Below are positions 19,880 to 28,145 of a stretch of 64,000 nt of DNA, piece after piece. Numbering within the stretch: position 1 is the first letter of the stretch; each line of letters begins with the position of its first letter. This stretch comes from Streptomyces cathayae (GTDB lineage Bacteria > Actinomycetota > Actinomycetes > Streptomycetales > Streptomycetaceae). The stretch spans positions 5,208,001 to 5,272,000 of the forward strand of contig NZ_CP121682.1 in NCBI RefSeq assembly GCF_029760955.1, written 5' to 3'. The translations under genes and the position numbers were made by a program. Under the pieces are notes generated by a model. It ran no database searches. It had not been told where the DNA came from and was given only the letters and a program-made list of their open reading frames with translations.

Positions 19880-21226
19880 TCACTTCTTCACACGAACAGT
19901 CTTGGTGGACCGGGTTTCGAGTGTCATCTCGTCGGCCTCCTCGACCCTCGCTTTCAGTCGCACAGTACCTGTCGAGGCGTCGACCACGTCCACCACCTTC
20001 GCAAGCAGCTTCGCGGTGTCCGCGTTGCCGGAGGCGCTCGCGAGCTGGACGGCGCGGCCCAGTTTGGACGTTGCTCCGTCGAAATCGCCCGCTTTGCGCA
20101 AGTCGAGGCCTTGTTGGATGACTTGGGCCAGTTCGGCCTGGCCGGTGTAGTGGGCGACCTGAGGGTTCAACGATGTGGAGGCGACCATGTCGTCCGTCCA
20201 CACCGCCCGCACGAGACCCTGCGCGCCGAGCTTCTGAACTCCCTCTCCGGGCTGCGGAATCACCAGCGAGAGCCGGGCGGCGAGCATCTCCTGCCCGATG
20301 CCGGCCGCCGGGACCTCGACGCAGAGGTGGTAGTCACGGGACTCGTCGCCCCAGGACCCCAGCGGGTAGTCGCCCGCCCGCGGGCCGGCCTCGGTACGGC
20401 GGCCGGTCAGGTCCTCGACCGTCGGCGCGACCTGTTTGACGAACTTCACAGTCGTGCTCACCGGCGTCCACAGCCGCAGGCAGACGTCCGCGACCTCCTT
20501 GCCCATCGCCGTCTCCATCATCCGCGTGAAGTCGGCGGCGAGTCCGGCCGGGTCGGCGACGATGTCGGCGCTGCCGAGGAGGCCGGAGGCGACGGCTGTG
20601 ACTTCTTTCACTTCCCAGTCGGTGCCCACTCCGCGGGCGTCACAGGTGAACCGCCCGGCGCACGCCTCCAGGGCCGCCTTCAGGTCCTCCGGCGACTCGT
20701 GCTCGTTGCGCCCGTCGGTCAGCAGGATGCCGTGCCGGATCGCCACGTCCGCCGACGCCAGCAGCCGGTCGGCCAGCCGGAGCCAGGTGCCGATGGCCGT
20801 GCCCCCGCCGGCGCTCAGCGCCCGCAGCGCCTGCTTGGCCTGCCCGCGGGTGGCCGCGTCGGCGACCGCGAGCCGCCCGGCACCGGGATAGACCTCCCGC
20901 GCCACATGCGTGCCGCCGACCACCGCGAAGTGCACGCCGTCGCGCAGGGCGTCGACCGCGGCGGCCGTGGCGTCCCGGGCGTTGCGCATCTTGGTCGGCG
21001 GATAGTCCATCGAGCCGGAGCAGTCGACCATGAGCACCACGGCCGCCGACGGGCCCTCACCGGGCGCGTAGAGGTGGGGGGCCGCCACCGCGCTGCCGAT
21101 GGTGCCGCCGCCGGTCGCGGTCACCGTGACGATGGCGTTGACCTCGCGGCCGCCCTCCGGCAGGTACTCGTTCTGGTACACGTCCACCGAGAACTGCGGC
21201 ACGTTGGATTTCGAGAAGTTGGCCAT
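19880..21226 (-). CDS. VWA-domain protein of the PknG operon
   Basis: A 448-residue soluble protein with an ATG start and gggggagag upstream. It has a von Willebrand A domain near residues 58-235 with the MIDAS sequence VVLMVDCSGSMDY (DxSxS) and later LTDGRNEHESPEDL. The C-terminal half is beta-rich, followed by a TPR-like helical segment (about 375-425). No signal peptide is present, so it is cytoplasmic. It sits between the PP2C phosphatase and the FHA protein; VWA plus FHA plus phosphatase combinations are typical of Ser/Thr phospho-signalling scaffolds. The specific partner is unknown. Confidence 0.85.
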   Translation of the reverse strand: MANFSKSNVPQFSVDVYQNEYLPEGGREVNAIVTVTATGGGTIGSAVAAPHLYAPGEGPSAAVVLMVDCSGSMDYPPTKMRNARDATAAAVDALRDGVHFAVVGGTHVAREVYPGAGRLAVADAATRGQAKQALRALSAGGGTAIGTWLRLADRLLASADVAIRHGILLTDGRNEHESPEDLKAALEACAGRFTCDARGVGTDWEVKEVTAVASGLLGSADIVADPAGLAADFTRMMETAMGKEVADVCLRLWTPVSTTVKFVKQVAPTVEDLTGRRTEAGPRAGDYPLGSWGDESRDYHLCVEVPAAGIGQEMLAARLSLVIPQPGEGVQKLGAQGLVRAVWTDDMVASTSLNPQVAHYTGQAELAQVIQQGLDLRKAGDFDGATSKLGRAVQLASASGNADTAKLLAKVVDVVDASTGTVRLKARVEEADEMTLETRSTKTVRVKK

Positions 21227-21383
21227 GCCTGTTTCTCTCCCCCTGGAGAACCCCGCGGCGGTGCGGGGCGACGACAGATGACGGACCGGTCCCCTCCGGT
21301 TCGTTTCCGGTTCGTTGGCACCTTCCCGCGGCTTCCCGCGGCCTTCCCCGTAGTTTCCCCGCGAGGGCCCGCCGTACGCGGCC

Positions 21384-22946
21384 TCAGGCCGATCCCGCCC
21401 CCCGCGGCACGGCCGGGAACGGGACGAGGGCCACCGTCACGTTGTCGTGGCCCCCGCCGTCGAGGGCGTGACCGACCAGGACCCGGGCGGCGTGCAGCGG
21501 ACGGACGGCGGCGTCGACGGGGAGCACCCGTGCCATCTCCTCGACCGACTCCGCGTAGTTCCACAGCCCGTCGGTGCAGACCACGACCACACCGGGCCGG
21601 TCCGGCTTGAACGACGCGGTGTGCGGCTCCAGTTCGTAGGCGTCCGCACCGAGCCAGCCGGTGATCGCGTGGGCGCGCTGGTCGGCGTAGGCCTCGGCCT
21701 CGCCCATCAGCCCCGCGGCGACCATCTGCGCGGCCCAGGAGTCGTCCTCGGTGAGCCGGGCCGGGGGTGCGGAGCGGTCGACCGGCACCCAGTACACGCG
21801 GCTGTCGCCGACCCAGCCGACGACCAGCAGGCCGTCGGTCACCACACTGCCGACGAAGGTGCAGGCGGGGGCGTTCTGGTGCGGGGACTGTTCACGGTCC
21901 GTGGCGGGCTCGTCGGCCAGCGCGTCGACCGCGTCCGCCGCGGCGACGATCGCGTCGTGCATCGCCTGCTGCGGGTGCGTGCCGCGCGGCAGCGCCGCGA
22001 GCAGCGACTCGTTCGCCGCCCGGGACGCGGCCAGCGAGGCCTCGTCGGGCCGGGTCGCGGAGGAGACGCCGTCGCAGACGACCGCGACCGAGGCGGGGGA
22101 GCCGTCGGGCAGCGTGGTGGTGCCGATCCCGAAGGCGTCCTCGTTGCGGTGGTGGCGCAGGCCGCGGTCGCTGACCGCGGCCAGCGGGCCGCATTCCTGT
22201 TCCATGTGGTCCCGTTCGCGTGGCTGGGCGTGGCCGCAGTTCTCGCAGTAGCCGTCCTCGTCCACCCTGCCCGCGCGGCAGGCCACGCACACCGTGGTCT
22301 CCGGGGTGCTCGTGGTCGCCGGGGTGTCCGCGGAATCCGGGGCGGGCTGTCCGCGCTCGGCGGACACGCGCGGGTCCGGGGCCTGGAGCGGGTACTCCTC
22401 GGGCTGCGCGGCCGGCTGGGCGGGGCGGTCGAAGCGCACACCCGAGGACCGGGCCGCTCCGGCGGCGGGAGGCGCGGCGGGCGGGGGCGGAGGAGGAGGG
22501 GGCGGGGCGGCAGGGCGTGGTGGCACGACCGCCGGTGCCGGTGCCGGAGTCGCGGGTGCTGCGGGGCGGGGGATGGGGCCGGACAGCGGCAGGCCGGTCG
22601 AGTCCGTGCCCGACAGGTCCGTCGGCCGGTGCGTCGGGGCGGACGCGCCGGAGCCCTCCGGACCGGCTGCGGGCCAGCCCGGCCCGGTCGGCGGCGCGGG
22701 CGCCGCCGGGGGTGTCTGCGGGGGTGTCTGCGGGGGTGCCGCCGGAGGCCGGGCCGCCGCCCCGCGTTCCGCCGGGCCCGGCGCGGGCACCGAACCGTTC
22801 ATGACGATCGTCGGATGGTCCGTCGGCGGTGCCGGGACCGCCGACAGGTCGTATCCGCACGCACCGCAGAAACGATCACCCGACTCGAGGGGTTCCTCGC
22901 AGCTCGGGCACTTCGACAGAGCGGCCTGCTGAGGCATTTGCGACAT
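21384..22946 (-). CDS. PP2C-type Ser/Thr phosphatase with zinc ribbons
   Basis: About 520 residues from ATG 22946; the preceding TTG at 22949 is also possible. The kinase stop lies immediately before it, so translation is coupled. An N-terminal zinc ribbon (CPSC...CGAC) leads into a long Pro/Ala-rich linker. A second ribbon (CVAC...CENCG) lies near residue 220, then the PP2C domain with VCDGVSSATRPDE, VGWVGDSRVYW and GGHDNVTVAL, all carrying metal-binding Asp residues. It should remove phosphate from the PknG kinase or its targets. The sequence PETTV just before the second ribbon resembles the ETT phospho-acceptor of GarA. Confidence 0.88.
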   Translation of the reverse strand: MSQMPQQAALSKCPSCEEPLESGDRFCGACGYDLSAVPAPPTDHPTIVMNGSVPAPGPAERGAAARPPAAPPQTPPQTPPAAPAPPTGPGWPAAGPEGSGASAPTHRPTDLSGTDSTGLPLSGPIPRPAAPATPAPAPAVVPPRPAAPPPPPPPPPAAPPAAGAARSSGVRFDRPAQPAAQPEEYPLQAPDPRVSAERGQPAPDSADTPATTSTPETTVCVACRAGRVDEDGYCENCGHAQPRERDHMEQECGPLAAVSDRGLRHHRNEDAFGIGTTTLPDGSPASVAVVCDGVSSATRPDEASLAASRAANESLLAALPRGTHPQQAMHDAIVAAADAVDALADEPATDREQSPHQNAPACTFVGSVVTDGLLVVGWVGDSRVYWVPVDRSAPPARLTEDDSWAAQMVAAGLMGEAEAYADQRAHAITGWLGADAYELEPHTASFKPDRPGVVVVCTDGLWNYAESVEEMARVLPVDAAVRPLHAARVLVGHALDGGGHDNVTVALVPFPAVPRGAGSA

Positions 22947-22949
22947 CAA

Positions 22950-25643
22950 CTACACCCATGTCCGGGGGCGGTAACGGTTGGCACGTTCCACCAGGTCGAT
23001 CCTCTCCTCACCGCTCCGCGCCAGCCGGGCCAGCGTGCGGTACGAACGCTCCAGCCCGAAGCGCAGGTTCCGCTCGTCCAGTCCGCTGCCGAGCAGGGTT
23101 CGTCCCCCGGCAGCGCTGCCGGCGTTTCGGTTCCCCCGGCCCGGCGGGCCCGGAAGCGGAACGGACCCCTGGCTACCGGAGAGTACCCAGTCCAGCGCGC
23201 ACCCGAGGACCTCGGCCGACAACTGCTCCCGGCGCGCCGGATCCAGTCCGTACGACTCCAGGGCCTCGACCTGGGACGCGGCGGCACTCAGGTCGTCCAG
23301 GAACGGTACGTCACCGGGGGTGGCGGCCCGCCCCCGCAGTCGGGCGCGTACGGCCGCCACCCGCGCCGCCGTGTAGTGGATGGAGGACTCCGGCACCGAC
23401 TCCAGCGTCCGTACGGCGCCGCCCCGGTCACCGGTGGCGAGCCGCACGCGGGCCAGGCCGAACGCCGCGCTCACATGGCTCGGGTCGGTGGACCACACCA
23501 GGTGGTAGTACTCGGCGGCGTTGTCGAGCTGGCCCAGCACCTCCGCGCACAGGCCGAGCGCCAGCTTGGGGGCGACCTCGCCGGGGAAGGCGTCGTAGAT
23601 CGCGTCGAAGGCGAGCGCGGCGCCCTCGTGGTCGCCGGTGACCAGGGCGGCGACCCCGCGGTACCAGACCACCCGCCAGTCGTCGGGGTCCCGCTCCTCC
23701 AGGGCCCGCAGCGCGTCCAGCGCGGTGTCCGACTCACCCGTCTCCAGCCAGGCGCGGACCTGCCGCAGCCGGGTCTCGGCCGACGGCGCGGGCGCCGCCG
23801 CCAGGGCGTGGACCAGCTCGGCGGGCGCGGAGGCCAGCAGGCCCGCCAGGAACCCGGCGTTGGGGTCGGTGGGGTCGACGTGCGGGACGGGCAGGGCGAG
23901 GACCGCCGCGGGAGCGTCGACGGGCTTGACGAGGTCCGCCGGGCCGGAGACGCCGGTGGTGGCGGTGGCGCCGGTGGCGGTTCCTCCGGCGAGCTGCTTT
24001 TGTCCCGGCCCCCGCCGTGGTGACCCGGCGCGCCACACCGCCCGCGCCCCGAGGCGGGACACGTCGCCCCGCGACCGGGGGAACAACTCCGTGTCCGCCA
24101 CCCGCGGTTCCGGGCCGAACAGGGTCGACAGGGCGGGACGGGCACGGCCCGACTGGAGCGAGACGACCTCGCGCAGGACACCGGTGAGCTGCTCGCTCAT
24201 CTCCTGCGCGGAGGCGAACCTGCGGGACGGGTCGGGATCGGTGGCGCGGACCAGCAGCCGGTAGAACGACTCGTACCGCCGGAAGACCTCGATGTGGTCG
24301 GGATCGGGCAGCGAGTCCGCGTAGACGTTCGTGTAGCCCTGGAAGTCGAAGGTGAGGACGGCGAGCGTCCGGGCGACCGTGTAGAGGTCGGAGGCGACCG
24401 AGGGACCGACGTCGGCGACCTCGGGGGCCTGGTAGCCGACCGTGCCGTAGATGGCCGACTGGTCGTCGTCCGCCCTGCGCACCGCGCCCATGTCGATCAG
24501 CTTGAGCTCGTCCTCGGTCTGGATCGCGTTGTCGACCTTGAAGTCGCAGTACAGCAGGTTGCGGCTGTGCAGGTGCCCCAGCGCCTCGAGCGCCTCGATG
24601 CCGTACGCGCAGGCCTGCTCCACCGGCAGCGGGTCCCGTCTGCCGTCCGGCGTCCGGCGGCCGTTGGCGATCTCCTTCAGGGCCTTGCCGCCGACGTACT
24701 CCATGACGATGTAGCCGTCGAGGGAACCGGTGCGCTGGTCGAGGTGCTCCACGAAGTTGTAGATCCGCACGATGTTGGCGTGCTCGATCTCCGCGAGGAA
24801 GCGCCGTTCGGAGATCGCCGCCTCCATCGCGTCCTGGTCGCCCGTGTCCAGCAGGCCCTTGAGGACCACCCAGCGGTCCGAGACGGCCCGGTCCACGGCG
24901 AGGTAGATCCAGCCCAGTCCGCCGTGCGCCAGACAGCCGACCACCTCGTACTGGCCGTGCACCACGTCGCCGGCCCGCAGCTTCGGGACGAACGAGTACG
25001 GGTGGCCGCACTTGGTGCAGAAGCCCTCCGTACGACCCGGCCGGCCGGCCCGCGCACGGCCCACCTGGGCCCCGCAGTCCGAACGGGAGCAGAATCGCTT
25101 CCGCTCGGGCACCTCGGGGTTGTCCAGCACCATCGCGCGCGGGTCGGGGCGCGGGATCGGCGGGACCTGGACCAGCCCCGCGCCCAGCCGGCCACGGCCG
25201 GAGGAGCCCGTCGACGCACCGGAGCCGCGCACCGACACCGAACGCTCGGCACCGCCTCCCGGCAGGGAACGGGAGAGCCGCCCGGACACCGAGCGCCGGG
25301 ACCTCGACGACCTCGACGACCTCGACGAGCGCGATGACTGCGACGGCTGTGACGGCTGTGACGACGCCCGTGCACTGCGGCCGCCGGCCCGGGAGCCGCG
25401 GCCGCCTGTGGTGAGACCGGTCGGGACCGAGCCGACCATGCCCGTCGTCGGCGACACCACCGGTGCCAGCCCGCAGGTGTCGCAGTACAGCTCGCCGCCG
25501 CCGACGTCCTCGTAGGCGCCCTCGCAGCCGGGACGCTGACAGGCCCGGACGGCGGCGGCCCGCGCCCGCTGCTCCCGCTGTTCCGCCCGCGCTCCCTGCC
25601 CGTTCCGCCCCTGGCTGTGCGTCCGGTTCTCCGCCTGACTCAT
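22950..25643 (-). CDS. pknG: Serine/threonine protein kinase PknG
   Basis: An 897-residue protein from ATG 25643, with ggggaggcag upstream; the frame open further upstream is not coding. It opens with CxxC zinc-binding elements (CQRPGCEG...CDTCG, then CSRSDCG...CTKCG), in the place of the rubredoxin of mycobacterial PknG. The kinase domain runs from about residue 235 to 500: catalytic Lys262 in VVLKGLL, YCDFKVDN with Asp367, and DMG with Asp384. A TPR-like helical domain fills residues 560-897. PknG kinases sense amino-acid supply through GlnH/GlnX and phosphorylate FHA regulators of 2-oxoglutarate metabolism; glnX and glnH lie upstream here. Confidence 0.93.
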   Translation of the reverse strand: MSQAENRTHSQGRNGQGARAEQREQRARAAAVRACQRPGCEGAYEDVGGGELYCDTCGLAPVVSPTTGMVGSVPTGLTTGGRGSRAGGRSARASSQPSQPSQSSRSSRSSRSSRSRRSVSGRLSRSLPGGGAERSVSVRGSGASTGSSGRGRLGAGLVQVPPIPRPDPRAMVLDNPEVPERKRFCSRSDCGAQVGRARAGRPGRTEGFCTKCGHPYSFVPKLRAGDVVHGQYEVVGCLAHGGLGWIYLAVDRAVSDRWVVLKGLLDTGDQDAMEAAISERRFLAEIEHANIVRIYNFVEHLDQRTGSLDGYIVMEYVGGKALKEIANGRRTPDGRRDPLPVEQACAYGIEALEALGHLHSRNLLYCDFKVDNAIQTEDELKLIDMGAVRRADDDQSAIYGTVGYQAPEVADVGPSVASDLYTVARTLAVLTFDFQGYTNVYADSLPDPDHIEVFRRYESFYRLLVRATDPDPSRRFASAQEMSEQLTGVLREVVSLQSGRARPALSTLFGPEPRVADTELFPRSRGDVSRLGARAVWRAGSPRRGPGQKQLAGGTATGATATTGVSGPADLVKPVDAPAAVLALPVPHVDPTDPNAGFLAGLLASAPAELVHALAAAPAPSAETRLRQVRAWLETGESDTALDALRALEERDPDDWRVVWYRGVAALVTGDHEGAALAFDAIYDAFPGEVAPKLALGLCAEVLGQLDNAAEYYHLVWSTDPSHVSAAFGLARVRLATGDRGGAVRTLESVPESSIHYTAARVAAVRARLRGRAATPGDVPFLDDLSAAASQVEALESYGLDPARREQLSAEVLGCALDWVLSGSQGSVPLPGPPGRGNRNAGSAAGGRTLLGSGLDERNLRFGLERSYRTLARLARSGEERIDLVERANRYRPRTWV

Positions 25644-25665
25644 GCCGCTGCCTCCCCGTTGTCGC

Positions 25666-27012
25666 TCATGCGCCGGGCCCCCCGCCCTCCTCGGGCATGC
25701 CCTGACCGGGCACCCGGGGTGCGGTGGTGCCGAGGAGTTCGGCGGCCGCGTGCTGGTAGCGCAGCACCGCCTCCCGGGCGACGCGCAGATCGCAGGGCGC
25801 GCTCCACAGCATGCGGCGCGCCCTCTCGTACCGCTCGACCAGCACGGTGTCCTCCGCGAGGCCGTGCCGGGCGACCTTCGCCCGGTACGCGTCGAGCCGG
25901 CCGCGCAACTCGGCACGGACCGCCAGAGGCGCGGTGACCGCGGTCAACGACTCGCGGGCGCGCTCCAGTTCGTCCTCCGCCTTCTGCTCCAGGGACTCCA
26001 GGAGCGGGGACAGCCGGTGCCACTGGGCGTGCCTGCGGTACTCGGCGGCCGTCACCAGCTGCTCCTGCAGCACGGTCGGCGGCCCGCTGACCACCGGCAC
26101 CTCCGTCGCGGCGATCTTCGCGAGCACCTCGCCGCGCGCGGTACGGGCCTCGGCGAGCGTGCGGTCGGCGCGCGACAGGACGTCCCGCAGCCGCACGATC
26201 CGCTTCTCGGAGTCCTGACGGACCGCCAGCACCGCGTCGATCTCGCGGCGCACCTCCTCCAGGGCCCGTGCCTCGCGGTCGTACACCGTCGTGTCCGGCC
26301 GGCCGCCGCCCGGCGCCGAACTCCCCTCCGCGGGCTTCCAGAACGCCAGCGGGTCGGACACCACCTGCTCGCGCAGCGCGGTCAGGGAGTGGGTGATCCG
26401 CTCCAGGTCGTCGCCCGCCGGATGCTCGCCGGGACGCACCCCGACCGGGTGCGCGAGCCGGCGGGTGCGATGGAGCTCGGCGGCCAGCAGATCGATCCGG
26501 GCGGGCAGCGCCGACCACACCGCGTCCGCGGCGACGACCATGTCCAGCGACGACGCGTACAGCTCGTTCATCCGCTCGACCAGCGTGGCCAGCGAGTAGC
26601 GCTCGCTGAGCCGGTTCCCCGGCCGGCCGGGGAGCCCCGGCGCGTTCGCCGCGGCGGTGGAGGTGGCCGAGCCCGCGATCGTGACGCACTCGCCGCGCAG
26701 CAGCTCCGTCAGCTCCACCAGGTCCTCACGGCTGGACCAGCGGCGCCGGGCACGGATCTCCCGGGCGGTGCGCAGGGCGCCCGCGTACGCGTCGAAGTAC
26801 GTCCACAGCAGCGTGATCGACGCCTCGGTGGCCGCCCAGCGTTCCGCGGTGCGGCCGGTGAGGCGGGCACCCTCCAGGAGCCTGCGGCCCGCGTGGTCCT
26901 GCAGGGCGAGGAGCGAGGTCTCGACCGCCTCGTGCTCCGCGCCGAGCCGCGCCAGCGCACGGTCCACCTCGTCCCGGTCCATCACCGGCCCGGTGGGGTC
27001 CGTGTCGCCCAT
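25666..27012 (-). CDS. Helical coiled-coil protein of the PknG operon
   Basis: A 448-residue, almost wholly alpha-helical, highly charged cytoplasmic protein with long heptad-like stretches (for example LEEVRREIDAVLAVRQDSEK). It has no signal peptide and no known enzymatic motif. It lies between glnH (66 bases) and pknG (22 bases) in the operon, so it may bridge membrane sensor and kinase; that role is a guess from position. The start codon is ATG with ggtgatcg upstream. Confidence 0.75.
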   Translation of the reverse strand: MGDTDPTGPVMDRDEVDRALARLGAEHEAVETSLLALQDHAGRRLLEGARLTGRTAERWAATEASITLLWTYFDAYAGALRTAREIRARRRWSSREDLVELTELLRGECVTIAGSATSTAAANAPGLPGRPGNRLSERYSLATLVERMNELYASSLDMVVAADAVWSALPARIDLLAAELHRTRRLAHPVGVRPGEHPAGDDLERITHSLTALREQVVSDPLAFWKPAEGSSAPGGGRPDTTVYDREARALEEVRREIDAVLAVRQDSEKRIVRLRDVLSRADRTLAEARTARGEVLAKIAATEVPVVSGPPTVLQEQLVTAAEYRRHAQWHRLSPLLESLEQKAEDELERARESLTAVTAPLAVRAELRGRLDAYRAKVARHGLAEDTVLVERYERARRMLWSAPCDLRVAREAVLRYQHAAAELLGTTAPRVPGQGMPEEGGGPGA

Positions 27013-27078
27013 CGATCACCTTTCGCTGCGGGTCGGTCGTCGCCGGTCTGCCTTCGGCTGCTGTTCCTCGACGGCTGG

Positions 27079-28134
27079 TCAGCTCGTGCGCAGGTACTGC
27101 GGGGCGGGTGGCTCCGACTTCGCGGGATCACTGCCCAGTGTCGCCGACAGCCATGTCTCGTACGCCTTCTGCCACCCGTCCCCGGTGTCCTCGCGGAAGT
27201 CCACCAGGATCCGGTTGACCCGGCGCAGCAGGTCCTTCGCGTTCTGCTCCATCGCCACGCCGTAGTACTCCGTCGTGAAGGCGTCGCCCTTGAGTTCGAC
27301 CGTCGGGTCCTGGGCGGCCTGGCTCGCGGCGAGCGCGCCGTCGGTGACCACCGCGTCGACCTCGCCGAGCTGCAGCCGCACCAGGCAGTCGAGCTGGTTG
27401 GGGACGGTGGTGCGGATGTCGGCGGACTTCGGGAGCCTGCCCGCCGCCTGGTCCTCCTCCAGCTTCGCGTACGCGGTGGAGCCGGCCGCCGTGCAGATCC
27501 TCCGGTCCGCGAGCGTCTTGTCGTATCCCGTGATCGACGACGCCTTCGGGGCCAGGACCTGCTGCCCCGTCCGGAAGTACGGGGCGGAGAACGCCACGTC
27601 CCGGAGGCGTTCGCAGTTGATGGTCATCGTGCGGACGACCATGTCGACCCGGCCGTCCTTGATCGCCGAAATGCGCTGGTCGGTGGGGATCGCCTTGAAC
27701 TGGACCGCGTCCCGGTCGCCGAGTATGTCCTCGGCGATGCGGTGCGCCAGGTCGATGTCGAAGCCCTCGAGCCGTGCGCCGCCCCCGCCGTTGGGGTCCC
27801 GGTAGCCCCAGCGGTAGCTGTTCTGGTCGATGCCGACGATCAGCTTGCGCTTCTCGCCCGGCCGGTTCTTGATCGCGTCGATGGTGACGCCGTCCTCGTC
27901 GGAGGGGGGCAGGGTCTGCTTCTCCGGATCGGTGCACTTCGCGTCCGCGTCCGCACCGATGGCGTCCGTCACGGTGTGCCCCGCGGCCTCAGGGGTCTTC
28001 GGCGCCTTGGCGGCGGGGGACCCGGCGCGGGTCAGCACCAGCGCGAAGACCAGCGCGAGCACGCACACGGTGGCCATCGCGCCCACCCCGCCCCAGCCCC
28101 GCAGGCCGGCCCGCAGGCGTCGTGCGTTGCCCAT
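27079..28134 (-). CDS. glnH: Glutamate/aspartate-binding sensor protein GlnH
   Basis: A 351-residue type 3 periplasmic binding protein. The ATG at 28134 follows gaggggg; an adjacent GTG at 28137 is possible. Residues 17-34 (VGAMATVCVLALVFALVL) are a transmembrane or signal-anchor helix without a lipobox cysteine. The solute-binding domain has KLIVGIDQNSYRWGYRDPNG, GFDIDLAHRIAEDIL and DAVVTDGALA. In M. tuberculosis GlnH is a lipoprotein that binds Asp/Glu and signals through GlnX to PknG. Here no transporter permease or ATPase accompanies it, which supports a sensing rather than a transport job. Confidence 0.85.
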   Translation of the reverse strand: MGNARRLRAGLRGWGGVGAMATVCVLALVFALVLTRAGSPAAKAPKTPEAAGHTVTDAIGADADAKCTDPEKQTLPPSDEDGVTIDAIKNRPGEKRKLIVGIDQNSYRWGYRDPNGGGGARLEGFDIDLAHRIAEDILGDRDAVQFKAIPTDQRISAIKDGRVDMVVRTMTINCERLRDVAFSAPYFRTGQQVLAPKASSITGYDKTLADRRICTAAGSTAYAKLEEDQAAGRLPKSADIRTTVPNQLDCLVRLQLGEVDAVVTDGALAASQAAQDPTVELKGDAFTTEYYGVAMEQNAKDLLRRVNRILVDFREDTGDGWQKAYETWLSATLGSDPAKSEPPAPQYLRTS

Positions 28135-28145
28135 CACGCCCCCTC

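Noticed and set aside
25644..25916. N-terminal extension of the pknG frame
   Set aside because: The extension overlaps the coiled-coil gene and has no domain; ATG 25643 has a good ribosome binding site and a zinc-ribbon start like orthologues.
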